A DNA stretch of 64,000 nucleotides from Anaerosporobacter faecicola (GTDB taxonomy: Bacteria; Bacillota; Clostridia; Lachnospirales; Lachnospiraceae): positions 342,270-406,269 of the forward strand of contig NZ_JAAQRO010000022.1 of the NCBI RefSeq assembly GCF_012070565.1. The letters are read 5' to 3'. Below the pieces are notes generated by a model that did not search any database, was not told the DNA's origin, and saw only the letters and a program-made list of their open reading frames with translations. The first letter of the stretch is position 1. Each line of letters starts with the position of its first letter. Below, one piece after another: positions 18,291 through 27,890 of the stretch. Position numbers and translations under genes: made by a program.

Positions 18291-19964
18291 TTATATAAGA
18301 TAAACCCTCGCTTCATATGGGCTAAGTTCTCCCGGAATCCATCTAGTGTCATTCCAAAGTACAAGATTTTCCTTCATTTCTGTGAATCCTGGTATGACTA
18401 CAGGTATACTTTCCTTACTAAAATTACACAATACATATAGTTCTTGATCTTGGTACTTTCTCTTATAGGCAAAGACTTGCGGATCCTTTGGTAATAAAGA
18501 TTCATACGTTCCATAGATGACAATCAAATGCTCCTTGCGGAAACGAATTAATTTTCGGTAGTAATGTAGAACAGAATCCTTGTCCTTTCTTTGTATCTCC
18601 ACATTAAACTGTGTATAATTTGGATTAGCTTCAATCCAAGGGGTTCCTTCTGTAAATCCTCCGTTTGCTTCTCCATTCCACTGCATCGGTGTTCTGGCAT
18701 TATCACGGCTGGATTTTTGAATTCTCGCAAATGCTTCTTCTGGATTCATTCCAATCTGTTCTACAAAATCCTTGTATTGATTCAAGCATTCAATATCTCT
18801 ATATTGAGATATGGAGGAGAATTCCACATTGGTCATACCGATTTCTTCCCCCTGATAAATATATGGTGTCCCTTGTAATAAATGTAAGCATGTTCCAAGC
18901 ATCTTCGCTGACTTATCATGATATTCACCATCATTTCCCCAACGACTTACGATACGTGGTTGATCGTGATTGTTCCAATATAAGCTGTTCCAACCAATGC
19001 CATCTAAACCTGTCTGCCATTTGCTTAGAACATTCTTAAGATTCACTAGATCCAATGGATTCTTCGTCCATTTTCCATAAGGACCTTCATCAACACACAT
19101 ATGCTCAAACTGAAACACCATATTCAATTCATCTGCATCAAATCCCACATATTGCTTGGCTTGCTCTACCGTTACAGCTGGCGCTTCCCCTACTGTAATC
19201 ACATCATACTTCGATAAAACCTCTTTGTTCATTTCCTGTAAATATTCATGTACATGTGGTCCATTCATAACGTAAGGAGTAAAATCACCATATTGTCCAC
19301 CATGTTTTTCTCCATCTGGTAAACCAGGTACTTTTGATATCATATTAATGACATCCATACGGAATCCATCAACACCTTTATCAAGCCACCAACGCATCAT
19401 GGAAAATACTTCTTCCCGTAATTTCTTGTTATCCCAGTTTAGATCCGGCTGTTTTGGCGAGAAGGTATGAAGATAGTACTCTCCTGTGGTTTCATCCTTT
19501 TTCCATGCCGAACCGCCGAAACTACCACCCCAGTTGTTTGGCTCTTTCCCATCTTTTCCTTCTCTCCATATATAGTAATCACGATACGGATTTTCCTTTG
19601 ATTTGCGGCTTTCCATGAACCATGCATGTTCATCAGAGGAATGATTAACAACAAGATCCAGCATGATCTTCAAGCCATGTTCATGTGCTTGCCTTAACAG
19701 TTCATCAAAGTCCTCCATTGTTCCGAATTCATTCATAATTGCCTGATAGTCACTAATATCATACCCATTATCATCATTTGGCGATTGAAAGATAGGGCTT
19801 AGCCAAATTACATCAATTCCTAACCATTGCAAATATGGCAAACGTCTAATAATCCCCTGCAAATCTCCAATTCCATCTCCATTGCTATCCTGAAAACTTC
19901 TTGGATAAATTTGATATACAACACTTTCTTTCCACCAAGTCTTTTCTTTACTTTTCTGTCCCAT
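18291..19964 (-). CDS. malL: Oligo-1,6-glucosidase-type GH13_31 enzyme
   Basis: A 557-residue cytoplasmic glucosidase. Conserved regions: GIDVIWLSPIF, DLVVNHSSD, nucleophile Asp204 in GFRMDVINM, acid/base Glu260 in TVGEAPA and Asp334 in NNHDQPR. The residue after the nucleophile is Val205. In this subfamily Val at that place goes with alpha-1,6 specificity, and Ala or Thr with alpha-1,4, so isomaltose or isomaltulose-type sugars are likely substrates; some members also split sucrose. It lies between the fructokinase and alpha-galactosidase genes. Confidence 0.92.
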   Translation of the reverse strand: MGQKSKEKTWWKESVVYQIYPRSFQDSNGDGIGDLQGIIRRLPYLQWLGIDVIWLSPIFQSPNDDNGYDISDYQAIMNEFGTMEDFDELLRQAHEHGLKIMLDLVVNHSSDEHAWFMESRKSKENPYRDYYIWREGKDGKEPNNWGGSFGGSAWKKDETTGEYYLHTFSPKQPDLNWDNKKLREEVFSMMRWWLDKGVDGFRMDVINMISKVPGLPDGEKHGGQYGDFTPYVMNGPHVHEYLQEMNKEVLSKYDVITVGEAPAVTVEQAKQYVGFDADELNMVFQFEHMCVDEGPYGKWTKNPLDLVNLKNVLSKWQTGLDGIGWNSLYWNNHDQPRIVSRWGNDGEYHDKSAKMLGTCLHLLQGTPYIYQGEEIGMTNVEFSSISQYRDIECLNQYKDFVEQIGMNPEEAFARIQKSSRDNARTPMQWNGEANGGFTEGTPWIEANPNYTQFNVEIQRKDKDSVLHYYRKLIRFRKEHLIVIYGTYESLLPKDPQVFAYKRKYQDQELYVLCNFSKESIPVVIPGFTEMKENLVLWNDTRWIPGELSPYEARVYLI

Positions 19965-20086
19965 ACGTATGTCCTCTCTATTTACTGCTTTAAATTGCTT
20001 CCTTGTTTTTGCTTCTGTTTATTGCTACTTTTTACTCTTTTTCCTCTGCATTCCCTTCATACTCGGAGAGCAACCTTAGCCAACAA

Positions 20087-21043
20087 CTATCCCAAAAGTT
20101 CCTGTACTTGCTCCATACTTGGTAATGCACTGATCGCTCCTCGTTTTCGAACCGTTAAACTACCAACCGCATTTCCTACTTTAATACAATGGGCAATTTC
20201 CTCCAATGTACATGCTGTATACGGCTTCTTGAACTCGGTCAATGTTTTCACAAAACCACCAGTAAAAGAATCCCCCGCTGCAGTGGTGTCCACTGGTTTT
20301 TCAACGGCAAACCCTTTGTGTATCACTTTTCCCTGATCGGTGTAGGCAACACATCCCTCTCCGCCTTTTGTAACCAATAGAATACCAATGTTGTACTGCT
20401 CTTTCATTGTAAGTGCTGCTTTATCGATCTCTTTGCAATCCATCAAAAAACATAATTCTTCATCGGAAACCTTTACAATATGACAATACTTCAATGCTTT
20501 TTTTACGCATTCTTTCATCTCTTTTGGATCTTTCCACAAATTAAAGCGAAGATTTGGATCGAATATGACTGGTACACCCTGTTTCTTCGCTTCATCTAAG
20601 CAGGTAAAACTCATATCTCGACTGGTTCCCTCCGCCATTAATACACTACTTAGGAAGAAATACTGTGTATCTGATAAGATGGAGAGATCATACATACTCG
20701 CATCCATCATCGTGTCCGCACCATACTGTCGATAGAAACTAAAGGAACGTTCTCCCGCTTCATCTAATCCAACAAATGCTAATGTTGTCTTATATTCTTT
20801 TGATAAATAGACCTGTGAACAGTCCACATGTTCCCGTTCCACAATCTTCTTCAATGCCTGTCCAAACATATCGTCCCCTACCTGGGATAAGAAAGCCACG
20901 TTTCCTCCAAGTTTTGAAACTGCACATGCCATATTGGCAGGTCCACCACCAGGATTTCGTTCAAAACATGGATTTCCATGGTCTGACGTTCCTGACGGTG
21001 TAAAATCTACAAGCAATTCTCCTAATGCTACCACATCGTACAT
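20087..21043 (-). CDS. scrK: Fructokinase, PfkB/ribokinase family
   Basis: A 318-residue sugar kinase. The N-terminal signature NPGGGPANMACAVSKLGG and the C-terminal signature VDTTAAGDSFTGGF with catalytic Asp258 are intact. The opening YDVVALGELLVDFTP is typical of bacterial fructokinases. It phosphorylates the fructose freed by GH32 and sucrose phosphorylase. The start at 21043 has AAAGGAG 8 nt upstream; a longer reading from 21073 is not supported. Two hairpins precede it, so it may have its own promoter, separate from the LacI end of the transporter operon. Confidence 0.93.
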   Translation of the reverse strand: MYDVVALGELLVDFTPSGTSDHGNPCFERNPGGGPANMACAVSKLGGNVAFLSQVGDDMFGQALKKIVEREHVDCSQVYLSKEYKTTLAFVGLDEAGERSFSFYRQYGADTMMDASMYDLSILSDTQYFFLSSVLMAEGTSRDMSFTCLDEAKKQGVPVIFDPNLRFNLWKDPKEMKECVKKALKYCHIVKVSDEELCFLMDCKEIDKAALTMKEQYNIGILLVTKGGEGCVAYTDQGKVIHKGFAVEKPVDTTAAGDSFTGGFVKTLTEFKKPYTACTLEEIAHCIKVGNAVGSLTVRKRGAISALPSMEQVQELLG

Positions 21044-21110
21044 AAGACATTCTCCTTTACGCACTATAATCAATTTGTCACTTAATATAATCTATATTCC
21101 TGTCCTAGCA

Positions 21111-21146
21111 CTCTAAAAAGTACCCACTTTTTTTAATAAATGTGGG
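21111..21146 (-). terminator. Second hairpin between lacI and scrK
   Basis: On the minus strand CCCAC and GTGGG enclose an A/T-rich 14-nt loop and are followed by TACTTTTT. It is weaker than the hairpin just upstream. The A/T-rich stretch after it (to 21044) is the likely place of a promoter for scrK, though no strong -35/-10 pair stands out. Confidence 0.45.
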
Positions 21147-21170
21147 CTTTTGACAACCTAAGCAGTAATC

Positions 21171-21205
21171 TAAAAACAGCCTATCTCTTAACGAAATAGA
21201 CTGTT
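21171..21205 (-). terminator. Terminator after the LacI gene
   Basis: On the minus strand AACAGTCTAT and ATAGGCTGTT pair around a 10-nt loop and are followed by TTTAG. It begins 13 nt after the LacI stop and probably ends the transporter-GH32-LacI transcript, in part or fully. Confidence 0.7.
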
Positions 21206-21217
21206 TATCCTTCATTC

Positions 21218-22195
21218 TTACGTTGTTTCTCTCTTCACCAATGATACGGGTAGTTGAATTCGGGAAGGAACCATGGTGTCATCGACACATTTGATCAAGC
21301 ACTCAATAGCTTCCTTTGCCATCTCTTTGATTGGCTGATGAATGGTTGTAATAGCCGGGCAAGCCAGGGAAGCGATGTTGACATCGTCAAATCCAACGAT
21401 TCTTAAATCCTTTGGAACAAGGCGATTCATCTTACTTGCCACTTGTATTACTTGCGCCGCAATGAGATCACTGCTGGCGAATATTCCATCCACTTCCGGA
21501 TTCTTGGTCAAAATCTGTTCGATCAACGCATGATATTCCATATAGAGATAATTATCTTCCTTGCACTCAACTTCCCAGTGAGAAATCTGTCGTTCTTCAC
21601 AGACCTTAACAAATCCCTGGCACCGTGCATCTGCTGGCATGGCTTCATTCTCAATTCCTGATATATGAACCAGGTTCTTACAGCCGCATGCAATCAAATG
21701 CTCTGCTGCTAAGACACCTCCCAGATAATTATCACATTCCACACTTGTTGTCCCTACATCAACTGGTCTCTCTATACTCACTACTGGTATGTTCAAAGAT
21801 ATGAATTTTCCTATATCAACAGAACTTGAGCATAAGATGATTCCAGCTACACGATGAGATTGAAACATCTCCAAATAGTCTATTTCTTTTTCGAACTTTG
21901 CATGGGAATTGCAAAGCATAATTTTATAATCTCTTTTTGCAGCTTCTCTCTCCAAGCAACCAATCAATTTCGCAAAGTATGGGTGTTCAATATGAGGAAC
22001 AATAATTCCAATGCTATTGCTTTTTTGTTTGGATAACGATCTTGCGATCTCATTGGGTTGATAATTCAATTCTTTCATCGCTGCATAAACTTTTTCTCTT
22101 GTTTCTTCACTGATATATCCGCGATTATTAAGTACACGAGATACCGTTGTCACTGTGACGCCGGATTTTGCAGCTACGTCCTTTAACGTTGCCAT
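21218..22195 (-). CDS. LacI-family repressor of the sucrose/raffinose locus
   Basis: A 325-residue regulator. The helix-turn-helix and hinge helix are clear (ATLKDVAAKSGVTVTTVSRV, then the PNEIARSLSKQKS hinge), followed by a sugar-binding periplasmic-type fold with SIGIIVPHIEHPYF and GIFASSDLIA. The ATG directly follows the stop of the GH32 gene (TAAATG), so the two are translationally linked. AAGGAG is 6 nt before ATG. The likely operator is the dyad at 27092-27111 at the head of the operon, making this an autoregulated local repressor relieved by sucrose, fructose or a derivative. The effector is inferred. Confidence 0.92.
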   Translation of the reverse strand: MATLKDVAAKSGVTVTTVSRVLNNRGYISEETREKVYAAMKELNYQPNEIARSLSKQKSNSIGIIVPHIEHPYFAKLIGCLEREAAKRDYKIMLCNSHAKFEKEIDYLEMFQSHRVAGIILCSSSVDIGKFISLNIPVVSIERPVDVGTTSVECDNYLGGVLAAEHLIACGCKNLVHISGIENEAMPADARCQGFVKVCEERQISHWEVECKEDNYLYMEYHALIEQILTKNPEVDGIFASSDLIAAQVIQVASKMNRLVPKDLRIVGFDDVNIASLACPAITTIHQPIKEMAKEAIECLIKCVDDTMVPSRIQLPVSLVKRETT

Positions 22196-23749
22196 TTATT
22201 TCTCCTTTTCTAACTCATATATGTTTATATTACGTTCATGCGTTCCTTGCACAGATTGTAATTCTATTTTACCAGTAAGTGGTTGTTCTGGCAATTCATA
22301 AACGATATATATAGTAGCATTTTGAGCAGTAAGCTCTATGATCGTCTCATCGATCAATAAGGAGAAATCCTTTAGAGGAATCTCTTCGTGTAAGAACACC
22401 GTATCCTCTTTGTATTGTATCTGTTTTTTATCAAAATCCATATGAAGGCATTGGTCTCCAAGAAGTATATTAATCCTTCCCGATAATTCAGTGTCGCTTG
22501 ACACTTCAATCTCGGTTACCCCTGTAACCGTTCCAATCTGGATCGTATTCTCACTGGTTAACTGTATCTTCTTCCTTTTTCTTCTCGCATCTCTATATTC
22601 CTGACAATATGGTTGTTGCAAATACCAAGCCCCCCTTATAGAAAGTAAACCAAGTTCCCTCGGGATTCCCATTGCACCCGTATATGGACGGTCCAGGAAC
22701 TTTGCTCGCAACCATGGAATGGATATCATCCGATCTATTACTCCTGCTATGGTCTGTGCTGCATATGGTAAATGTGTCTGATATCCGCATCGTTTTCCCT
22801 GCTCCAGGGTAAAGGTAAATCCATCAAAATCACCTACATAATAGAATCCATCTGCACACCAGAATACCCATTTTTTCTCTCGCTCTCCTTCTACAGACAA
22901 TGGGAAGAGATCAGGACATTCAAAGGCGTCTTCGAGAATGAGACGTTGTGAAATTGTAAATTCTGTAAGATTTGTACTTCGTAAAATTGCAAATTCATGA
23001 TCCTTTAACCATAAGACCATGATATAGGCTTTGCTTTCCTCATGCCAGAATACTTTTGGATCACGATTTTCCTTCTCAATGGTCGGTACAACAAACGTTT
23101 TCTCCTTCTTTAAGGTTTTTCCATGATCTAGGCTGTAAGCCAGACGCTGTGTAAACAGTTTTTCTTTCGACCATGGTGTCGTTCCACCTGCTGCAGAGTA
23201 GTAAAAGAGTAAGGCAGCCTCTGGTAAGTTCAAAAGTTTCCGCTCATTACGGATTCCACTTCCCGAGAACATCATTCCCTCTTCGTCCGGCCACATTACC
23301 GTATCTAGCTGTGTCCAATGAAGTAGATCCTTACTAACCGCATGTCCCCAACTCATGTTGTCCCATTCCACATCAAACGGATTGTATTGAAAATACAAGT
23401 GATACACCCCATCTTGATAAACCAATCCATTGGGATCATTGATCCACCCTGTATTGGCAGTAAAATGAATTTCTGGCCGATTAACTTGTTGTGTTTCATA
23501 ACGGCTCTCTTCCTGGCGAATTCCCTGGTAGAAACTTTCTTCCTCTATTCCATCGAAAAGAAGCGTTTTCCCTTGATAATCTCTTACTCCAATGGTTGCA
23601 TAAAAATCACAAGAATCCTTGTTCGCAATAGGAACCATCACTTCCGTAATTTTTTCCTGGTCTGCCGCAATGGTTAGTAATTTCTTTTCGCCTTGCTTCT
23701 TCACTGGTATCCATAGATATGGTTTTCGTATCTCTATAGCAAATATCAT
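22196..23749 (-). CDS. GH32 beta-fructosidase
   Basis: A 517-residue enzyme of glycoside hydrolase family 32 (invertase, sucrose-6-phosphate hydrolase or fructan hydrolase). The catalytic triad is visible: Asp105 in WINDPNGL, Asp230 in NRDPKVF and Glu277 in FECPDLF. An N-terminal extension of about 90 residues precedes the propeller, and a C-terminal beta-sandwich follows residue 400. No signal peptide, so it acts on imported sugar. Because import here is by an ABC system, the substrate is probably unphosphorylated sucrose or short fructo-oligosaccharides rather than sucrose-6-phosphate. It lies 27 bp after the permease gene. Confidence 0.92.
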   Translation of the reverse strand: MIFAIEIRKPYLWIPVKKQGEKKLLTIAADQEKITEVMVPIANKDSCDFYATIGVRDYQGKTLLFDGIEEESFYQGIRQEESRYETQQVNRPEIHFTANTGWINDPNGLVYQDGVYHLYFQYNPFDVEWDNMSWGHAVSKDLLHWTQLDTVMWPDEEGMMFSGSGIRNERKLLNLPEAALLFYYSAAGGTTPWSKEKLFTQRLAYSLDHGKTLKKEKTFVVPTIEKENRDPKVFWHEESKAYIMVLWLKDHEFAILRSTNLTEFTISQRLILEDAFECPDLFPLSVEGEREKKWVFWCADGFYYVGDFDGFTFTLEQGKRCGYQTHLPYAAQTIAGVIDRMISIPWLRAKFLDRPYTGAMGIPRELGLLSIRGAWYLQQPYCQEYRDARRKRKKIQLTSENTIQIGTVTGVTEIEVSSDTELSGRINILLGDQCLHMDFDKKQIQYKEDTVFLHEEIPLKDFSLLIDETIIELTAQNATIYIVYELPEQPLTGKIELQSVQGTHERNINIYELEKEK

Positions 23750-23776
23750 TTTCTTACCCCCATTTGCTGTATGTTC

Positions 23777-24637
23777 TTATGATTTTACTGCACCTGAAAC
23801 CACACCACTAATAATGTATTTTTGAAGGAATACGTACAAGATCAGGATTGGTGCCACGGTTAATACAAGCGCTGCCATGATTGTACCTAAATCAGCTGAA
23901 TACGTTCCATAAAACTTATATGTGGATAATGGTAACGTTAATAATTTTTCTTTTGTTAATACAAGTGATGGTAAAAGGAAGTCATTCCAGAATGCAAGTA
24001 CATTAAGGATTACCAATGTTGCTGTTGTCGGCTTTAACAAAGGAAAGATGATTTTAAAGAATGTTTTCGTTCTAGAACAACCATCGATATATGCCGCTTC
24101 TTCTAGTGCAATTGGAATATTACTCTTAATAAATCCGTGGAAGATAAATACGGACATACTAATAGCAAAACCAACGTGCATAAAGATTAAGGTCACTCTG
24201 CTATTCAGCATTCCTAGCTTCGCACCATAGATGGAAACTAATGGAATCATGATCGCCTGGAATGGAATAATCATAGAAGCGACCATCAATGAAAAGAAAA
24301 TCTTTGAAAGCAGGTTATTCACTCTGACATAATAATACGCTGTCATTGCCGCCAAGATGATAACAATCACGGTAGCCGATAAGGTAACAAACATAGAATT
24401 GGTAAATGCTTTCGCAAAGTCCATCTTCTCATATGCTTTTACAAAGTTGTCAAAGTTCAGTCCCTGTTCACTAAGTAACTTCAACGGAGTTTTAATGATT
24501 TCTTTTTTCGTTTTCAGCGAGTTAATTACAATAAAGATAAATGGAAACATATAGAGTAGAAATACAAGTACAAGTAAGGTATAGATTCCGATGTTTTTAA
24601 TTCTAGTCTTTGTTCCGCCGATATGATTCTTCGCCAT
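23777..24637 (-). CDS. MalG-type (CUT1) sugar ABC permease
   Basis: A 286-residue permease with six membrane helices. The EAA loop is EEAAYIDGCSRTK then KIIFPLLKPT, and the C terminus ends QKYIISGVVSGAVKS. Its ATG overlaps the stop of the preceding permease gene by one base, so translation is coupled. Confidence 0.93.
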   Translation of the reverse strand: MAKNHIGGTKTRIKNIGIYTLLVLVFLLYMFPFIFIVINSLKTKKEIIKTPLKLLSEQGLNFDNFVKAYEKMDFAKAFTNSMFVTLSATVIVIILAAMTAYYYVRVNNLLSKIFFSLMVASMIIPFQAIMIPLVSIYGAKLGMLNSRVTLIFMHVGFAISMSVFIFHGFIKSNIPIALEEAAYIDGCSRTKTFFKIIFPLLKPTTATLVILNVLAFWNDFLLPSLVLTKEKLLTLPLSTYKFYGTYSADLGTIMAALVLTVAPILILYVFLQKYIISGVVSGAVKS

Positions 24638-25518
24638 TATGCCTCCACCTCTTTTCTCTTACCTAAATAGATCTGTACACCACTGATGATGGCAACCATA
24701 AGGAATAAGAATAATGCTTCCGCTTGCCCTACTCCATACTGTCTAGAGGTAAATGCTTTGTTATATACATGCATTGCTGCCATGATCGTTGATCCATAAG
24801 GTTCTCCTCCTGTTAAGGATAAGTTTAGATCGTATACCATGAAGCTTCTTGATAAAGTAAGGAAGGTACAGATTACAAAAGATGGCATCATAAGTGGAAT
24901 GGTGATATTCTTTAATTTCTGTATTCCAGTGGCTCCATCAATGCTGGCCGCTTCTAATACATCAGAAGAGATTCCTGTAAAACCAGCAATATAGATAATC
25001 ATCATATATCCAGAAGTCTGCCAAACGGTAACAATGACCATTGCCCAGAATGCTTTTGTTGGGTCAGCAAGGAAGGATTTTGATAAAAAACCAATCCCTG
25101 TTGTATTTCCGATATTAACAAGTACCCTTGAAAATACAAATTGCCAAATAAATCCCAGAATTACTCCGCCGATTAAGTTTGGTGTAAAAAATCCAGTACG
25201 GAAGAAACCTACCCCTTTTAACTTGCTAGTAAGTACATATGCCAAGAAAAATGCTACCACATTAACAAATAACACACTACATACAACATACTTCAACGTA
25301 AGTAATAAAGCCTTCCAGAATTCTGCATCTTTGAATACATTCACATAGTTATCGAAACCAACTAGATTCGACGCATTCGATATACCATTCCAATCAGTGA
25401 ATGTCAAATATAGACCATATAGAAATGGGATAATTACCACTGCTACGAATACAAATATGCCTGGTAATGCGAATATCCCAAAAGTCTTGAGTCCCTCTTT
25501 CTTATCTTTAATCCTCAT
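24637..25518 (-). CDS. MalF-type (CUT1) sugar ABC permease
   Basis: A 293-residue permease with about six membrane helices (first: IFALPGIFVFVAVVIIPFL). EAA loop: LEAASIDGATGIQKLKN then TIPLMMP. It stands between the binding-protein gene, from which it is separated by a stable hairpin, and the MalG-type partner. No ATPase gene is in the locus, so a shared MsmK/UgpC-type ATPase is expected elsewhere. Confidence 0.93.
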   Translation of the reverse strand: MRIKDKKEGLKTFGIFALPGIFVFVAVVIIPFLYGLYLTFTDWNGISNASNLVGFDNYVNVFKDAEFWKALLLTLKYVVCSVLFVNVVAFFLAYVLTSKLKGVGFFRTGFFTPNLIGGVILGFIWQFVFSRVLVNIGNTTGIGFLSKSFLADPTKAFWAMVIVTVWQTSGYMMIIYIAGFTGISSDVLEAASIDGATGIQKLKNITIPLMMPSFVICTFLTLSRSFMVYDLNLSLTGGEPYGSTIMAAMHVYNKAFTSRQYGVGQAEALFLFLMVAIISGVQIYLGKRKEVEA

Positions 25519-25538
25519 TGTTCTCTTCCTTCCCTATA

Positions 25539-25592
25539 AACAGAAAATGGGAGTGCATAAATCTCTTTAAGCCGCTCCCAGTTTTTTCTGTT
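25539..25592 (-). terminator. Intercistronic hairpin after the binding-protein gene
   Basis: CTGGGAG and CTCCCAT form the base-paired core, extended by AACAGAAAA with TTTTCTGTT. Such hairpins after the first gene of ABC operons partly stop transcription or protect the upstream message, giving more binding protein than permease. That role is inferred from position. Confidence 0.7.
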
Positions 25593-25623
25593 AACTATAT
25601 TTTCATGATACGAATCGTTCTTT

Positions 25624-26928
25624 TTATTCGCTTTGAGAAGTCCAGTAATCTTCAATTGATTTTTCTAACTCGTCTTTTGTACTTTCTCCAGCAAGATATT
25701 TTTGCATTGCTGCACCAAGAACTGACCAGTGATCACCAGGAACAATTGCTGCTGCTGTAAATACTTTATCCGTGCTCATCGCTTGTTTAATCGCTTGACC
25801 AAGTGGATCGCTTGGTTCAAATGCATTGTTTGCTGCAACTGGAATGATGCTACAATCTTCCACTAATCCCTTTTGCCCTTCTTCATCATATACAAGATAA
25901 TTCAAGAAATCTTTTGCTGCCTGAATTTGTTCATCAGAAGCTTTTTCTTTATCAATCATAACTTGCTTTGATGCACAAGCTTGAATCTGGTTATTTGCAA
26001 AATCAGAAGTATCATTGCCTAATACATATGGAATGAATCCATATTCATTGCCTTCGCCGCCAGCTTCTAAGAGATTTGGCCAAGCCCAAGAACCATTGAA
26101 CCAGAATGCTGCATCTCCTTCTGCAAGAAAGATTGGATCTTGTTCATATGTTGCTGCTAATGGCTCTGGATTATTTATATTATATTCTTTTAATAAATCA
26201 AATGTCTGTACAAATTGTTCAAAACGATCATAATCCGCTAACTTTAAATCTCCGGATTTTAACTGGGCGATTACCTCTTCCCAGCCATTTGCTCCATCTT
26301 TCGTTTCATATACATATTGTAATTGATGTGCACCTAATGACCAGTCTTCTTTTGAGATAACAATTGGATATTCCATACCAGCTGCTTTTAATTCTTCAAA
26401 GATTGCTTTTAAGGAATCATAAGAATTGATCGTACTTGGATCAAATTCTCTACCTAATGTCTCTTCAATTGCTGTCTTGTTGTAGATAATACCTCTACCT
26501 TCAATACAAAATGGGAAACTATATACCTTACCATTCACTTCTGTGGTAAGACCTTCTACTTCTTTTATCCAGTCTTCAGAAGATAAATCAACTGCTTTTT
26601 CCTCTGCTAATTCTTTGACATCAGTGGTATCAAGAATTGCTAAGGTTGGTGGATTTCCTGCACTATACATACTTGAAATCTTTTGGAAAGGGGATTCACC
26701 AGATGCGCAAGCCATTACTTCAACACTAACACCTGTTTTTGCTTCGTAACGTTTTGCAATTGTTTCAAGACCTTCTTGAATCTCTCCTTTTGAGTTTAAT
26801 AAGGTAATTGCTACATTGCTCTTTCCAGTCGAGCTGTCACCAGAATCTTTTTTGCCGCATCCTGTTAAGGACGCCATAATCATGGAACCTACAAGTAATA
26901 CTGAGATCATTTTTTTCATTTTTCTCAT
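25624..26928 (-). CDS. Sugar-binding lipoprotein (CUT1 family 1)
   Basis: A 434-residue solute-binding lipoprotein, first gene of the sucrose/raffinose operon. Lipobox LTGC ends at Cys24, followed by a Gly/Ser linker and the family-1 fold (AITLLNSKGEIQEGLETIAKRYEAK at the N-terminal lobe is similar to MsmE/RafE-type proteins). The start at 26928 is supported by GGAGG 8 nt upstream; the upstream TTG reading overlaps that site. The genes downstream point to raffinose-family sugars, sucrose or isomalto-oligosaccharides as ligands. Confidence 0.92.
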   Translation of the reverse strand: MRKMKKMISVLLVGSMIMASLTGCGKKDSGDSSTGKSNVAITLLNSKGEIQEGLETIAKRYEAKTGVSVEVMACASGESPFQKISSMYSAGNPPTLAILDTTDVKELAEEKAVDLSSEDWIKEVEGLTTEVNGKVYSFPFCIEGRGIIYNKTAIEETLGREFDPSTINSYDSLKAIFEELKAAGMEYPIVISKEDWSLGAHQLQYVYETKDGANGWEEVIAQLKSGDLKLADYDRFEQFVQTFDLLKEYNINNPEPLAATYEQDPIFLAEGDAAFWFNGSWAWPNLLEAGGEGNEYGFIPYVLGNDTSDFANNQIQACASKQVMIDKEKASDEQIQAAKDFLNYLVYDEEGQKGLVEDCSIIPVAANNAFEPSDPLGQAIKQAMSTDKVFTAAAIVPGDHWSVLGAAMQKYLAGESTKDELEKSIEDYWTSQSE

Positions 26929-27070
26929 CCTTTTACCCTCCAAATATAAATCATTTTTTGAATCAACTTACTGGTTATAAGTATTTACCCTTTTACTATG
27001 CCCTATTCCCTTTTTCTGCTTCCGTTGTGCAAGTTGACTGTTTTTAGCTTCTGTTGTTTGCTATGTATGT

Positions 27071-27111
27071 ATATTATCATATGTGTTATAATATGTCAAT
27101 CGGTTGATATA
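27071..27111 (-). promoter_or_regulatory. Sucrose/raffinose operon promoter with LacI-type operator
   Basis: On the minus strand TTGACA (27094-27099) and TAATAT (27071-27076) are exactly 17 bp apart, a near-consensus promoter about 140 nt before the binding-protein start. A dyad at 27092-27111 centred on CG (TCAATCGGTTGA plus flanks, 8 of 10 pairs match) has the form of a LacI-family operator and covers the -35 box. The LacI protein encoded in the operon is the likely ligand. Confidence 0.8.
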
Positions 27112-27380
27112 CAAATTATATAATTTTTTTATTAAACAAATGAATATGTTAGGACATTTTTATAAACAAAAATACCATTTATTGCGTCTTTTATTTAATT
27201 TTCCTTGTTTTTTGCTCTTGTTCTTGGGTTTTTGTGATAGATTTAACAATTGTTTTACCATGTTTTGTATGTCATCCGTTTATCATATTAATTCAAACTT
27301 CGCAGTTCAATCGCTGCCAAAAACCTATCTTTTAAAGCGTTTAGGTACATTTTGCAATAAGGTTACTTCTTCTTTTACGA

Positions 27381-27443
27381 AAAAAGCGATTATCTTCCTG
27401 TATGTCAATTACTTTATGAACAAACAGGAAGATAATCGCTTTT
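27381..27443. repeat. Hairpin repeat, copy 1
   Basis: AAAAAGCGATTATCTTCCTGT pairs with the segment at 27424-27443 around a loop TATGTCA...TTATGAACAA. The loop and the top of the stem resemble the hairpin at 28266-28332, while the lower stem differs. It lies about 110 nt after the 112-aa immunity-type gene and may be its terminator. The 27112-27380 stretch shows no gene I can support. Confidence 0.6.
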
Positions 27444-27550
27444 GAGTTCGGGTGGTTGAAGTCCATTTCATTTTTATCAAATGGAATACGTGCTCTATCG
27501 TTCGCCCTACTACCTAACTTTCCACGCTTAGAATATGACATTAATCTTCT

Positions 27551-27889
27551 TTATTTTGTAATTTTTTTATCCACAATTTGACCAGACTCCGCTATTATCA
27601 ATAAATTCAATCCTGCAAATGTAATTATACTTATATATTGGCTATCTCTTTTCCCAATTGATACAATTGTCTGCGGTACTAACGGCTTAATAATGTCATC
27701 TATTTCCCATATTTTATAACCAGTAAAATCATATGCAACTAAATTATTCGTAGGATTCTCATTTGAATACTTATTTCTTATTACCAAACACTTTTCAAAT
27801 TCTACAATTTCTGCAATCCTTTCATTGAATATAATCTGTTTTTCACCAAAACAGATTATATTCTCTCTATATGTATATTCTTTATTCAT
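27551..27889 (-). CDS. Immunity-type small protein of the toxin cassette
   Basis: A 112-residue soluble protein, family not recognised. It is acidic, beta-strand-rich and has alternating short strands (IICFGEKQIIFNERIAEIVE, then KYISIITFAG-like segments), like many immunity proteins. Its ATG stands one base after the stop of a toxin-tail fragment (TAA-A-ATG), the same layout as the intact toxin/immunity pair at 28.5-29.8 kb. I therefore read it as an orphan immunity gene kept after its toxin was truncated. A GTG three codons earlier is a possible alternative start. Confidence 0.6.
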   Translation of the reverse strand: MNKEYTYRENIICFGEKQIIFNERIAEIVEFEKCLVIRNKYSNENPTNNLVAYDFTGYKIWEIDDIIKPLVPQTIVSIGKRDSQYISIITFAGLNLLIIAESGQIVDKKITK

Positions 27890-27890
27890 T

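Noticed and set aside
19827..20336. 169-aa frame on the plus strand
   Set aside because: Antisense shadow of the fructokinase and GH13 genes with low-complexity Leu/Phe/Ser composition.
27341..27541. 66-aa frame with KRGKLGSRANDRARIPFDKNE
   Set aside because: Possibly another toxin-tail remnant after the 112-aa gene, but its second half is the hairpin repeat and the ribosome site is weak. Not enough support.
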